DNA from: Euprymna scolopes
Taxonomy: Eukaryota; Mollusca; Cephalopoda; Sepiida; Sepiolidae
NCBI GenBank assembly: GCA_024364805.1
Contig: CM044502.1
Coordinates: 41,620,725 to 41,657,024 of the forward strand
DNA length: 36,300 bases
Direction of reading: 5' to 3'
Part shown: positions 19,593 to 31,544 of the stretch, piece by piece
Numbering within the stretch: position 1 is the stretch's first letter
Layout of the letters: the number at the start of each line of letters is the position of its first letter
The notes under the pieces: model-generated
Told to the model about the DNA's origin: nothing
What the model saw: only the letters and a program-made list of their open reading frames with translations
Databases searched by the model: none
Position numbers and translations under genes: made by a program

Positions 19593-20385
19593 AGATCATA
19601 TATAACTTGAGGTGTATATTAGAATTATGCTTTTTTTCGTGCTGTGCATCTACACAGTGGTTTTAATACCACTCTTACAGCGAGTAATCTCATACGTATA
19701 TCATAAAAATATAGAATGGATATTCCTGCGGTGCAGTCATTGAATAAACATGATATTTCAAACAGAAATCCTCAAATGACCATAGGCCTTGGTAAGTGAT
19801 GATTTATCAGTATAATACAGAAGCACGCCAGATCGACTGGCCGACAGAGGATCTTTTACAGATATGTGGACTAGTTCAAAAACAACTAAAAATGTTATTG
19901 TTTAAAATTTTTTTGTAAAAATAAACCATTTAATAAAAAAAAAACTTTTTATCACTGAATGAATGATTTTCGTGTACTTTATTTTGTCTTTTAGTCTTTA
20001 CACTTCATAATCGATGTTTCTGACAAAGGCGGAAGAATTGCCGTTTTCTGGGTTGGAATTTATCCTGATAACATTCATCGTTGGATAGCTTTTGACAAAG
20101 ATGTAGTATATTTTTAGCTGTTTACATCACGTGGCTTCCAGGTTTGTGTAGATCGATTTCCATAAAAAAGGCAATACTATTCATCAATAATTAAAGTTTT
20201 CTGTTAAATACAAACATCAAAAGCGATTTGCAACGTAAAACAGGATGCAATTTTCGGGAAACATGATATATAATACAAATGTATGCTTTTATCGATGGAC
20301 ACCTGAGTTAACGTATCAGTTTTGCAGCTGTAAACAAATACATGGTTACTAAATCGAATATTTAAGTGTTATCTTTGCGTAAATA
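19593..20385. other. Unassigned AT-rich DNA
   Basis: No repeat or coding domain was recognised. Confidence 0.5.
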
Positions 20386-20944
20386 TCGATAAATATAAAA
20401 GCGAAAATGTATGTATGTATATATGTATGTATGTACGCTTTTCCTCGATGTCCAAAATATGGCTTCTTTCGATCGCTTCACAACTTCTTAAAACTTTTTA
20501 TATCATCTATAAATTGCACTATCTGGCACTTAACCACGAAGTTCGCCTGTCTATTTAATTTTATTGACTTTCAAACGTTAATTATTCCACATTTCCCGCA
20601 TCGGCACGCGTTACATTCGGTTTTCGGTATAAACAAAAAGCGAAACCCGACTCTAATCACAGGCCCAGAGCCAGTAACGTTTGGTCAATGCCGACTTCGT
20701 CATATCAGACGGTAGCTTTCATTTCGAGACGAGGAAGCGGGTTTTTAAAAACATTGACCTCATTAAAAACTGTCCCGCACAAAATGCTAACTGCTGAATA
20801 CCTATCGCCGTCACGTCAATCAAAAACGCGCACCTGTTTTTTTTCAAACTTTACTATTTTCTAACTGCGCGTCGTCAAGGCTTTTTTTCACGGGCACCTG
20901 TTTTTTTCACACACATCTACAAACACCCGGGCAACGCCGGGTAG
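20386..20944 (+). mobile_element. Helitron-like non-autonomous element, copy 1
   Basis: Starts TCGATAAATATAAAAGCGAA then (TATG)n; contains TTCACAACTTCTTAAAACTT and CACCTGTTTTTTT; ends with the hairpin ACCCGG-GCAACG-CCGGGT (20927-20944). Matches the copy at 21009-21540 over most of its length. The terminal CTAG is not visible after the hairpin, so this copy may be 3'-truncated. There is no Rep/helicase coding. Confidence 0.6.
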
Positions 20945-21008
20945 GTTTCCAAAAAGTTCTCTGCATAAGTACTATTGTTTTTTTTATTGTTTCAACATCT
21001 TTATGGCA

Positions 21009-21540
21009 CTATAAATATAAAAGTGAAATGTATGTATGTATGTATGTATGTGTGTTCGCTTTTTCTGTGTGTCTACAAAAGGCTTCTATCAGAGAAGCGG
21101 CCGCTCGCTTCACAACTTTTTAAAACTTTTTATATCACATATAAATCGTAATATCTCACAGTTAACGACGAAGCTCACCTGTCTATTTAATTTGCTCGAT
21201 TTCGGGAAGATAAATATTCAATATTTGTTGCTCGCCGCATGTGGGTTAGTCTTTTTCCTATAACATCTTGGGGGGGGGAAACGTTCAGCAGTAAATGAAA
21301 TCCCGCAGTCAAACTTGACCTCATTAACTCACTAAAACGAGCACCTGCTAAATCCAAGTAATTAAATAAATTCAAACGTGTTTCCGTAAGCATGTCGCGG
21401 TGGGGCAATGGTTAACGTGGCACTTCTTTTTTTTTTCACAACTTTGCCTCAACGGTTCGGGTTCGATCCTCATACTTACTTTTTTAACCCCCCCTCACAT
21501 ACATCCAAACACCTGGGCAACGCCGGGTACCCCTCGCTAG
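21009..21540 (+). mobile_element. Helitron-like non-autonomous element, copy 2
   Basis: Starts CTATAAATATAAAAGTGAAA then (TATG)n; contains TTCACAACTTTTTAAAACTT and TTGACCTCATTAA, shared with copy 1. It ends ACCTGG-GCAACG-CCGGGT (21511-21528, one wobble pair), about eight bases, then CTAG followed by T. A 3' hairpin plus CTRR-T is the hallmark of Helitrons. It is non-autonomous. A tRNA-like segment (21400-21476) is embedded and absent from copy 1. Confidence 0.65.
21398..21490 (+). mobile_element. tRNA-like (SINE) segment within the Helitron
   Basis: GCGGTGGGGCAATGGTTAAC is an A-box-like D arm, and GGTTCGATCCT (21464-21474) is a perfect B-box core. A long T run separates them, stretching the anticodon region. 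It may be a tRNA-derived SINE fragment captured by, or inserted into, the Helitron-like element. Confidence 0.55.
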
Positions 21541-21599
21541 TATAATATAATTTTTACGTGAATGCTGCGTTATGGTAAGTTTACATAAATATTTCAAAA

Positions 21600-22209
21600 A
21601 GAAAAAAAAAAAGAAAACTTTAATATTCTAATAAATGTATGAAAATAAGGAACAAAAGGAGGTCTTTCGCAGAGGGCTGTTAACAGTAATGCTGAAAACA
21701 GCTGAAATCTTGAGGGAAAACCTTGGGTGCAGAAACTATTTTGCATGAGCGATAATTTTAACCGGGCATATATAAACTGTGAAACAAAAAAAACACCACC
21801 ATGAGAACTGGTGCACAAAAATTGAAAAGTGCCCTTCCCTCTCTACCCCTCCCCCCAAATAAACTGGCGTCAGCACGACTGTGGCTGCATCAATAGTAGA
21901 AACGTCAAGGAGGATGGAAAGAGCAAAGAGAAAGGAGTAAACAGGCTTCCACTGGATGAGTGTGAAGAGGAGTGGTACCTTGAGCAGGCTTATTGCCACT
22001 TAAATTCCAGTGAAGACAAATGGCCACTACCAAAGAGAAATCACAACAGTTGTTGTGATAATGCAAAATAATTTTTAAAATGGCATCGACAGAAGAGGGG
22101 AGTACTGGAAATCTGAAGAGACTTGTTGTCACTCATACTCCAGGTAACACAACAAGTTGTTCTAATAAAGAATTCTTGCATGATAGCCTGTGTAAAAACT
22201 CCTAGTCAA

Positions 22210-22260
<51 letters not shown>

Positions 22261-22261
22261 T
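21600..22261 (+). mobile_element. LINE 3' end with (AAT)n tail (family E, copy 1)
   Basis: Homologous to the minus-strand LINE at the right edge. AAAACAGCTGAAATxTTGxG is shared, and so is the complement of CTTCACTGGAATTTRAGTGG and CAATAAGCCT (near 22000 and, on the other strand, 34850). It ends AACTCCTAGTCAATG then (AAT)17, a simple-repeat tail typical of some LINE clades. Only the 3' UTR and perhaps the last coding residues remain. The open frames on both strands are shadows. Confidence 0.7.
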
Positions 22262-22319
22262 GCTAACCCTCTAAAAACATGGTAGCATTCACATCGGATG
22301 GCTGCATACAAAGGAGTTT

Positions 22320-22625
22320 AGAAGGGTCCAAAATTAGATAGGAGAGAGAGCACTATCCAGACCTCTACTGGAAAAGTGCAGGTAAAATGGGGTCTTGGGG
22401 AGCTTTTGTCGTCCAATCCAGGGACTATCCATGACCGATGTTAGCTAAAATCAATGGTAATCGACTATTTTAAAACAGTTATCGAAAGAGGTGTTAAGCA
22501 CTGAAAATTTGGAAGAATTGCCACTCAAACTATAAGTTATTTTCAGAGAGCGACCCCTGGTGATTTTTTGCGTGAGAACTTGTAGTAAGTGAATGATAAT
22601 AAAATTATTATGAGCAGTGCTTGTT
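22320..22625 (+). mobile_element. LINE 3' end, family E, copy 2
   Basis: CCAGACCTCTACTGGAAAAG and GGTCTTGGGGAGCTT match the family E 3' region (complement of 34880-34920). It ends GTAAGTGAATGATAATAAAA, a degraded version of the AATG(AAT)n tail. It lies directly downstream of copy 1 in the same orientation. Confidence 0.6.
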
Positions 22626-23960
22626 ACAAATACTGTATATATAATGATTCTTACCTATCTTTATACGTAGGCAAACAAAAAATAAATTGCAATAGTCCTT
22701 CCCTACCAAAGCTCCCTCCGTGTATTAAGAATGGTGACAATGTAGGAGAATTAAGCTATGCCATCTGGAACTGCAGTTTCTGGCAAAGACAGGGCTAAGA
22801 TCATCCGACCCGCTCCAGTGTGCGATAACAATACAATGCAACACAACAACAAAGAAAATTGTACAAAAATGGTGTAAAAATCACATGCTGTCACTCACAT
22901 ACAAAAACGATTCCCTTCAACAAAGATTTAAGATACAATCATTTCAAACTCCCGTTTAATAAGGAATAAACAGTTCAAGACAATAAAAACAACAGTTCCG
23001 TGGAACACAAAACTTCTACATCATCAAGATTCACCGTTACATGATACGAAACGCAATATTTTTCTCATGCCACACAAAGCGCCCAAACCAATTAGTTTTA
23101 ATTCCTTTATCTTTTGTTCTAATTCCTTTTTATTATTACTTTCGCAAAAGAAATTCATCATAAAATACAATACAACATTTCAAAGAACAAATTCAAAAAT
23201 GACTTAGTTACAATTCATGCGTAAATGGTCGTTCACATTTTAAACAACTACATCGCTACATTAAAAAGTTCCAAATAATCATTTTCTCTAGAAAACTGTT
23301 TTAAATTTCATCATTTTTCCAAGTGACACTGTCGTACCAAAGAACCACTGTATCCTACCTCGCAAGGCTTTGCGCGTGCACATACATACGTGTCACAGAC
23401 ACACACAGCATAGTAGTCACTCACATGGTAACGTCTTTCTCTCTTTCATCTTTTTACTTTCGTTCCTTTCTGGTCTCTTTTTCCATGTGGTCTCAGCATT
23501 GAAAACAATTATAACAACAGAAAAGAGAACCCGCAATCATTTAAATCCATGATACAATTTCTATTTTCTTTCAAGCACACATAAAAACGACTTCTTTCAC
23601 CTCTCTCAGACAACACAAGAAAAAAACACCATTTTTTAACATTTAACTTTTTTTGTTGTTTTTTCCCCGCAACACGCATGTAATTTCACTATTTTTTTTA
23701 TTGCCGTTCATTTGGATTCTGAATTTTTCTTTCTTTTTTGTTGTATACTATTTCACATCTTTTTAATTTTTTTCTTAGCCCGTTTGTGTGTGAGTGTGTG
23801 TGTGTTTTTATTATAAATTTCTTTTGTCTATTTTATTTTATATTTTTTCTTCTTTGCGTCTACGTCCAAATGCGACCCATATTTTTCCCATATATTTCGT
23901 TGTGTGTATATTTTTTCTTCTTTTTTTGTCATGGTAACCAGGTTTTTATCTGCTACTTGG
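22626..23960. other. Unassigned AT-rich DNA
   Basis: It has CA-rich words at 23370-23410 and T-rich stretches at 23640-23930. The short open frames lack domains. Confidence 0.55.
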
Positions 23961-23964
23961 GGCT

Positions 23965-24400
23965 ACAGACGGTCATGACGACCAGATGGACGTGTGTTGC
24001 TTTGTCACATTTAAATCGTATTGCTCGCCATCTTGGAAAAGAAAGGTGAAAATTACTGGCTCTGTAGATGGTTTCGTGTTCAACTCTAAGAATATGAAAC
24101 AATCTATGGAGTTAGTATTTTTCTGCTTTCTTTTCCCATATGTCAACGAACATGCCTGGCGAAAGGCGGAGGCTACACCGACCGAAACGTTGCACAAATA
24201 GCATTCATGAGAACAATAGTCCGATAAAAACAAGTGATGCAAGCAATCAGCCTTCATGTTAAGTGTTGAGCCATTCTGTAGAACAAAAGATGGCGGCATA
24301 GATCCAATCGAAGAACCAATGTAGCCCCTAATCAGACCTGGTTCAGTCGTGTCAAGTCGGAGATTGATAGCGAACTGACTGGGATCCAAAATTCGATATT
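23965..24400. repeat. Unclassified element with a CCGAAACGTTG module
   Basis: GGCGGAGGCTACACCGACCG followed by AAACGTTGCAC (24165-24195) matches 29070-29100 (GGTCGGAGATTACATCGGTT, GAAACGTTGTGC), both followed by ATGAGAAC. It therefore belongs to a dispersed family. The 138-codon minus-strand frame 24389-23973 spans this module and has no recognised domain. It is listed as repeat, not gene. Confidence 0.45.
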
Positions 24401-25050
24401 TGTATAGTGAGGTCAGAGCCTTCTCGTTGGTTGATTGTCCTAACGCGTAGTTATCAACAAGATCGTCGGAATTCTGGAAGGCATACCCCCCAAAACTATC
24501 AAAAACATTTTAACGCCCTCTCTTTTTGATATAATGAAAAAGTTCTTTTGAACTCAATTTGGTTTAATATTGTAAAAAGTAGATATATTTATTTTCACCC
24601 TTTTTTGTTTTATTAATGTTTGGGACTTATCTTTATTGTCATTGGTCAGACAAAATATATGATATAGTGGTAAAATATGCGTGTAAAAAGAATCCATTTT
24701 TAATCGAATTGTTTATTTTGTTTTAATATATATGCAAATACATACAGATATACACACGCGCAGAGTACTTTACACAGATATACAGAACGTGTGTATTGTA
24801 AGATGGAGCCATGACAGTTTTAATTCAATTATTTGAATACATACATATACAGAACGTGTACGTTGTAACAGGAAGCCATGACATTTTAATTTCAGTTGCT
24901 TAAAAACATACCTACATATACATACATATCTTTCTACATACAATGTGTGTGTTTTAAGAAAGGGTTTTCTGAAGAAGGTAGAGAAAGAAATCAATTTCCT
25001 TCGTTAGACTAAAACTCTAAACATTCTGTTAGATATTATTAGTTTGTTAA
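24401..25050. other. AT-rich DNA with diverged internal repeats
   Basis: Related blocks ACACAGATATACAGAACGTG (24772) and ACATATACAGAACGTGTACG (24843), each followed by TGTAxxxxxxAGCCATGACA-type sequence, indicate a two-copy tandem of about 70 bp with a third partial copy. No gene. Confidence 0.5.
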
Positions 25051-25059
25051 TTTGATTAA

Positions 25060-28000
25060 GAAGACAAAAAATGGTCGTAGTTTATCGCCATAGCCAGGAT
25101 AAGTTACAATTGGTTTGTGATTTGTCATTTTGGGTTTCTGATATAGATTATTCCAGATTAAACGTTCAGCGATAAAATGTGTTAATTTTATCTTTGTTAT
25201 CGGTTTAGTAAAAATGTCCGTTACATTATTTTCACATTCTACATATGATACTGCCTTCGTCTTTTTTGAAATGATATTTGATGTCAGTAAGCTTCGACCT
25301 TTGATGAATCATAGAGTTATTTGCTAATAAAAAACTACTCTGGTTGTCACAATGAATTACTACTGTTTTTTTTACTTAGATCTGGTTTTAAAAAAAAACT
25401 TTAGAATGGGTTTAGAAAAATTGCTTCTTGTGCTGAGTGCAAAAGTGCAACTAACTCTGCTTCACAAGTAGAAAGGGTCACAATTTGTTGTTTGTAAGTT
25501 TTCTAGGAGATCATAGGTCCAGTCTAAAGCAGTACCACATTATACTTTTTCGATCGTCCGAGTTTCCCTAATCTGAATCTGAACCCCCCTCTTAATTTAG
25601 GGGATTTATGGACTTTTTAAATACTAATAATTGTTCCTCGGTTCGTTTTAGATAACGAAGGGCTTGTCCTGCACGAGTTAAGTCCCTTAATTGTCGGTTT
25701 TGATAAGTCTCGAGATATCTTTGTTACAGTGTAATCTATATCAGGCCTCGTGGCGGTCATCAAATAGATTAGACTTCTAACCATTTCTCTGTATAATAGA
25801 TCCTCTATTAATTTAGTTTTGGTCTCTGTATTTTTATTTGGATGAATCCCAACGTGAGTTATTCGTGGTTTGGAATCTTGCATTCCAAACTTTAGCAACA
25901 TTTTTGCAGTATATTATGATTGGTCCATTGTTATAGTTTCATTTTCACAAATGCCAGGAACTATGATTACTGTCCAAGATCAGCCATTTTAAAATTATTT
26001 CATTTATTCTTAACATCTTAAAAGTGTTGTCACAATTTGACGCCAATGCAAAAAAAAAAACAACAAAAAAACAAAAAACAAAGAAAATCAATAATTTATT
26101 TCCTATATTTTTAGTATGCATGCACGCATCTACGGGACACTGGCTGATTTCTTGTTCTTTTAAATAATTATGGAGTGTTAGATTCCAAATGTGAGTGCTT
26201 TGTTTGAGACCGAAAGCAACATTCAGTTTCCATACGGAATTTTTACTTTTCATTTTAAATCCCTCGGGGTGGGGGAGGTAAATATAAATCGCACAGTCAC
26301 TCGGAGCATTTTTACCATTCATTTGATGTATTTTAACAGTTAAATTTTTTTACATCCATTTGATGTATTTTAAAATTGTAGTTTGGCAAATTGCAATAAA
26401 ATCCTAATTGTCGTTAAATTTGTCGTCGGTGAGAATGTGGCAAAATATTTGACCCCAGAAATTTGGGAAAAACCTTTTGCAGCAAATCTTGATTTAAAAG
26501 TTTCATTATCAGAAGCTTTGCTTATTTTTATTTTTATTTATTTATTTATTTATTTTTAAAACGCAGCGAGAAGAAATTATATTCTTCTTTGGTGTTGGTA
26601 CCATTTCATACGTATTATTTTCAGATAAAGCTTCCAAATCTGATTGCGTAGATTTTTTTCCATTCTTGGTGATTTTCTGAATTAATAATCTCTTCAATAT
26701 AATTTCTGGTGCACTTTTCAACGTGTAACAGTAATATACTGCGTAGTCGTGTAGCTTTTCCATTTTTAAGAAGTCTGCATTTTTTTCGATCCCTTATCAA
26801 GTATCGACGTGTCGGGTTAATATTTACATCAGTAGTTTTACTGCAATTGTCGTCAGTAATAATATTTTCGTTGTGATCGACGAAAATACTAGGTAATATT
26901 TCCTCACAATTTTTTTCCACTTGTTTGTCATTTTTTAAAATTAAATTTTTCATAAAATTTTACATATCTAACCTTTTTTATGGGATTTTGGTTGGGAAAA
27001 TAAATTAAATAGGCCGAGCTGTTTTTATCGTAACCTATGAAAATACGTTTTTTCGCATTTAATATTTAGTTTACGGATATTTTCTATGAATGCAAAGCAA
27101 TTTGAAACAAATATATGCATTCGGTTCAATTTGGGGCTTGCATCGCAAAACGCTTCATACGAGTTTTTGTCCAATCTTTTATTGAACGATCTATTTCTGA
27201 TATATGCCGCCGGCACCGCCATTAAAGCATACGTCCATACATTTTGGGCTAATTTCGATTTGATAAGTAGACATCTTGCCATTTCAAAAAGAGTCCACCA
27301 TGTTTTTTCAGCAGTGCCATTTTGAAATGAGGAATAAGGGGCTGATCTCTCATGTCTAATACGATGGTTAATTAATAGAAGTTTAAAGTCCTTACTAGTA
27401 AATTCATTTCCATTGTCCGAACGAATACATTTTATAGAGCCGTACGAAGTGATGTAAACTAAATACTTCTTAGTGGGTAGGATAGTGTTGGGTTTGTTTT
27501 GTAAAGAAATAAACCATAATTAAACCTAAATAATCGTCAACAAAATGTAATGCATACCTGAAGTTATCTCTTACCACTGGACTTATTGGACCTGCCAGAT
27601 CACAGAGCACAGGTAAGAGAATTTTTTTGGCCTTTTTGTTCGGCGTTTTGCTTATTATTTCGCCATTTTCCCCTGTGCAAAACCAACACAATTTGGGAAA
27701 TCGTCTTAAGGCATTATTCTCATCCCACGACTGCATTTTGTAACTTTTGAGCATCAGCAGTGTTGCAGTGTCCGAGAATCTTATGCTAGGTTACCAAGTC
27801 GTAACAGGCGGTTTTTGAGGGAATCATACTTTTTAAATATAGTCGGCCATTTTCTTTAATGTCAAATACAGTTCCATTTGGGTATATCAGTTTTGACTTG
27901 TTATGCCAAACTTTATATTCGCGTCTTGTTTGATGACTGCCTGTGCAGAAAATACATCTTGCTTAAATGTAGGTCTGAAAAGAACATTTTTACAAATTCC

Positions 28001-29000
28001 GCCTTTATTATTCTTTAGTGATATTTTAGCGTCGCCTCTTTTCAAGACTATATCCTTTATGTGACTACCGTCGACCAGTTCTACAAAATGACTCTGTGGA
28101 TTAAAGTTAGAATTAAAATGAATAAAATCAGATTGCTTGTCGTCGGTGAGAATGTGTGCTGCAGTTTACAAGAAGATTTTTTACCGTTTGTCGTATTACA
28201 TGTGAATAGAAATGTATGTTCTTCATGAAAGTTCTTTACGTTTTTGATGGATCCACTTTTAGGTTTTTATATCGAGATTGGAAACTTTTGTGATTGGGCC
28301 GTCCACAATTATAGCAGATAATTTTATTATTTTTCCTGGGAAAATTATTTTGGGAGAAAACATTTCGGTGAGATGTGTAATTCGGTTGTGTCGGTTTTCG
28401 AGCAGCATTTTTGTACTTCATAATATTGCTAGAGTTATTAATGTCCATCAGTATCCAATTCGTCTCTTCATAACCACTCAATGCAACTTTAATATCACTT
28501 TTTGCATTATAACGGTTGCAAATGCTTTTAAGTCAGCTGTAAGTCCCTTGAGTATCATTGGGATTAATAGGTTATCGCTTATTATTTCACCCATGAGTTT
28601 TAATGCATTTGCTGTTGTTTTAGCCCTTATAACCTAGTCAGTAATCACCTTGTCTTCGATACGTTTTAGAGACGTTAGTTCTGCATACAGAGATATAATT
28701 TTGGGTTTCCCTTTTGAGAAATAATGTTCTTCTTATATGTTCAACGGCATCACTTTTAATCAGAGATAGACTTCTCTCGTCTAAGCATTGAATCGGTTCT
28801 GCAAAAACAGTTCTGTTCTTTTCGATAAATTCGGGGTCGTTAGGATTCCCTGGTGGATTTGGAATAACTTTGAGCTGTTTTTTCTATCCTTAAATACGCC
28901 CAGAAATTTCATCTACCTCAATTTGAATTTATATTCCGATTCGTCCAATCAAAGTCGATGGCTGGGCGCATAACCTCAATTCAGAACTAAAGGGGTCTGT
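25060..29000 (-). mobile_element. Ty1/copia retrotransposon fossil
   Basis: A minus-strand element with parts in the normal copia order: gag-like region about 28980-28240 ending in a zinc-knuckle-like stretch (CYNCGRPNHK); protease region expected about 28200-27800; integrase about 27780-27000 (LHFVDDYLGLIMVYF, YIRNRSFNKR); reverse transcriptase about 26950-25900 (VWKLNVAFGLKQSTHIW) and the following connection (RSLIYLMTATRPDIDYTV, near 25750); RNase H to about 25090 (DIFTKP). Integrase before RT identifies Ty1/copia rather than Ty3. It is broken, with roughly ten or more interruptions. No LTR pair, primer-binding site or target duplication was recognised, so it looks old and its outer limits are approximate. 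Confidence 0.85.
26522..26555. repeat. (TTTA)n short tract
   Basis: About eight TTTA units, within the copia fossil. Confidence 0.9.
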
Positions 29001-29039
29001 TTGAAATGCCATGCAGATTCCCGAGTCGAAGATGAAGAT

Positions 29040-29140
29040 AATCGAGTGCGACAAGATACACCTGAAGAAGGTCGGAGATTACATCGGTTGAAACGTTGTG
29101 CTAATAACACTCAAAATGAGAACGGAAATCCGAACGATGC
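29040..29140 (+). repeat. CTGAAGAA...GAAACGTTG module
   Basis: CTGAAGA (29062), a pairable GGTCGG/TCGGTT (29070-29075 with 29084-29089, several G-T pairs), then GAAACGTTG. The same module appears at 24156-24200. It lies just outside the inferred upstream end of the copia body. Confidence 0.5.
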
Positions 29141-30290
29141 AAATAACACGTATTTTACTTTATTATAGACGATTTGAATTGTGTGGACTCTATCGAACCC
29201 GTCCCATTAGCAACATTAACTGGGTATCGATTCTTTGCTGGACAGAATCATTATTGATTTTTTGTTTCAATACATTGCAAGAGGTTTAATGGGTTTATGA
29301 ACAAATAAAACAACAAATAACCGCGTCGACATGCAATTGAACAAAATTGATTTTAGATGGGCGCCAGGTAAGTTGAAGGGACAAAAAAATACCTGAATGA
29401 TTAATAAACGGAGTTGAACCAGTTGTTCTGGTCCCAACAATAAAATAAGAAAAAATAAATAAAAGTGCACCTAGTTTTCAGATCGCAACTCCTTAGTATC
29501 ACCTGGGAGTGGGATTTAAAAATAAGGTTTTCCATTGTTTCGTTTTGAATTTATTTCTTTTTATCTTCTTTTTTTATTTTTCAGTTTATTTCTTTTTATT
29601 ATTATTTCTTATTCTATTCAACACACCAGAAAATGAGTTATATTCTTTGCTTCTTTTAATTTTTTTTTACCCTGTTGCCTTCCTTTATGCATAATTTTTT
29701 ACCGTCCTTTGTGTGGGCGCCGTTTCATTATTAGAAAACACAGAATTGTTTCTCTCCAAATTGTTGAATATATTTTTTTTTCTTTATTCACAGTGTGTAG
29801 TAAAGTTTGAACGAAGCTTCCTTTTGTATCAAATATGGTCACACGCGTAATCAGCTGCGTTGTTGACACGTACGTAGTAACAATATAACCGTAAGGAAGT
29901 AGCATTTGCGTATCATGTCGCTTTTGTTGGTTGGCAATATCATTAGAGCCTCTCTTTCTTCGTAACAGTTAGAGGACTATAGCCGTAGTGGTGATGCAGA
30001 ATTATCTGCCCTTGTTCTTTTGATTAGTATATCCTGTAATAGTTATTTTTCTTCTAGCAGATATTCGTTCTTGGTTTTAATTCGTTTTCTTAAATTGATC
30101 TTGGCATAATCTATAGGACAAAACTTTTTAAACCATTGAAAGCGTGCTAAAGTTATAGGCCGTTGAAAACGTGCAAATGTTAGCAGCTGCCTTAGAATGA
30201 ATTCTTTGTGTCAAAGTAAGGGTTAAATATAGTTTAAAAAATTCTAATATTTGCATTAAACATTAACCACTATAAATTTTTAACTTTGGA
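29141..30290. other. Unassigned AT-rich DNA
   Basis: No domain in any open frame and no clear repeat. The T-rich part at 29530-29700 accounts for the hydrophobic 61-codon frame. Confidence 0.5.
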
Positions 30291-30302
30291 GGGTACAGGT
30301 AG

Positions 30303-30716
30303 TATAATAGTTAATTCGCTGCACCTTATCATAACAAAGATTCATACAAAATTCCATCCAGATCGATGACGTAGTTTATTATGTGGTATTGTAGTGACTA
30401 TTCACTATTAATCCCTATTTATCCGTAAATGTGCATCGAACGGATACTATAATAGTTAGTTCGCTGCACCTTATCATAACAAAGATTCATACAAAATTCC
30501 ATCCAGATCGATGTAGTAGTTTATTATGTGGTATTGTAGTGACTATTCACTATTAATCCTTATTTATCTGTAAATGTGCATCGAACGGATACTATAATAG
30601 TTAATCCGCTGCACCTCATCATAACAAAGGTCCGTATAAAATGTTAACCAAATCAGCTCAGTAGTTTCTAAAAACAGGCAGAAAGAAATAATCTATAGAT
30701 TAATATTCCAGCTAGT
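30303..30716. repeat. 145-bp tandem repeat (2 full + 1 partial)
   Basis: TATAATAGTTARTTCGCTGC begins units at 30303, 30448 and 30593. The first two are nearly identical through CCATCCAGATCGATG, GTGGTATTGTAGTGAC and GTGCATCGAACGGATAC. The third diverges after about 60 bp and ends near CCAGCTAGT (30708-30716), which resembles Helitron-like CTAG-T ends. No open frame. Confidence 0.85.
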
Positions 30717-31540
30717 CTATGCAAGGAAAAATCGCTGAAGCGTGGCTATACACGAAGAATAATTTCTTTTACATCTTTGACTTACAGTATAATTGAAATT
30801 ATTTTATTCCTTTACTTATATTCTATTTTTAACTATTTAAAATTAAATTTCCTTTATTTTCGTAATTTTCTCCCCGTTATAAATTTAATCTTCAATTTTA
30901 TTTTAATCTTATTCTTATTCATATTTCTACATGATCAACTACCGTCATTTATGACCCTCTTATAGAGATAATACCTTATTTTAACGATTCATTGAGTCCA
31001 TCCGCCCATGATTAGTTCATTGATTTATGTATAGAAGCTGCCGGATGCAATAAGATAAAGTTCGCATGTTTTAACCTTTGTAACATATAAAGTTTTCTCT
31101 GATTTATGATTGAAAATTTCTGAAAGAATATTAACTCATATTCGATAACTATCGATCATTACTTAATAGAGCTTACCTGGTGTTTATAATGAATCAAGCG
31201 AAATCGTCACATATAAAAACGTACTATTTACGGCCGTAAACTATTCTTGGGGTCAGGGAATATGTTTCCATTTTACGAAGCGAACCTGATTAGCTTATTT
31301 TGTTTTAATTAAAAGTGATAGACGGTAAAATAAGTGTCAGATTTTTATACATGCAAAATATCCAGCCTTCAAAAAAAAAGGGCATCTCTGAGTAGAAACA
31401 GGACATAATTACGTCAGTATAGATGGATTTCTTCAAGAGACATGATCAAAAGAATACTTCATACTAATGATAAGCAGACGGTCTATGTACACTTGTACAC
31501 TTACATGACTGATAATATGAGTCTTTTTTTTAAAATCTTT
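30717..31540. other. Unassigned AT-rich DNA
   Basis: No repeat or coding domain was noticed. The 62-codon frame at 30777 is low complexity. Confidence 0.5.
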
Positions 31541-31544
31541 ATTT

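Noticed and set aside
23973-24389. 138-codon minus-strand frame as a gene
   Set aside because: It crosses a repeated module also found at 29.05 kb in a different coding context, so the open frame is probably accidental.
24165-29100. The matching modules on either side of the copia fossil as its LTRs
   Set aside because: The match is short, includes a module also seen in other repeats, and the left copy lies about 900 bp from the end of the pol region; no TG...CA ends or target duplication.
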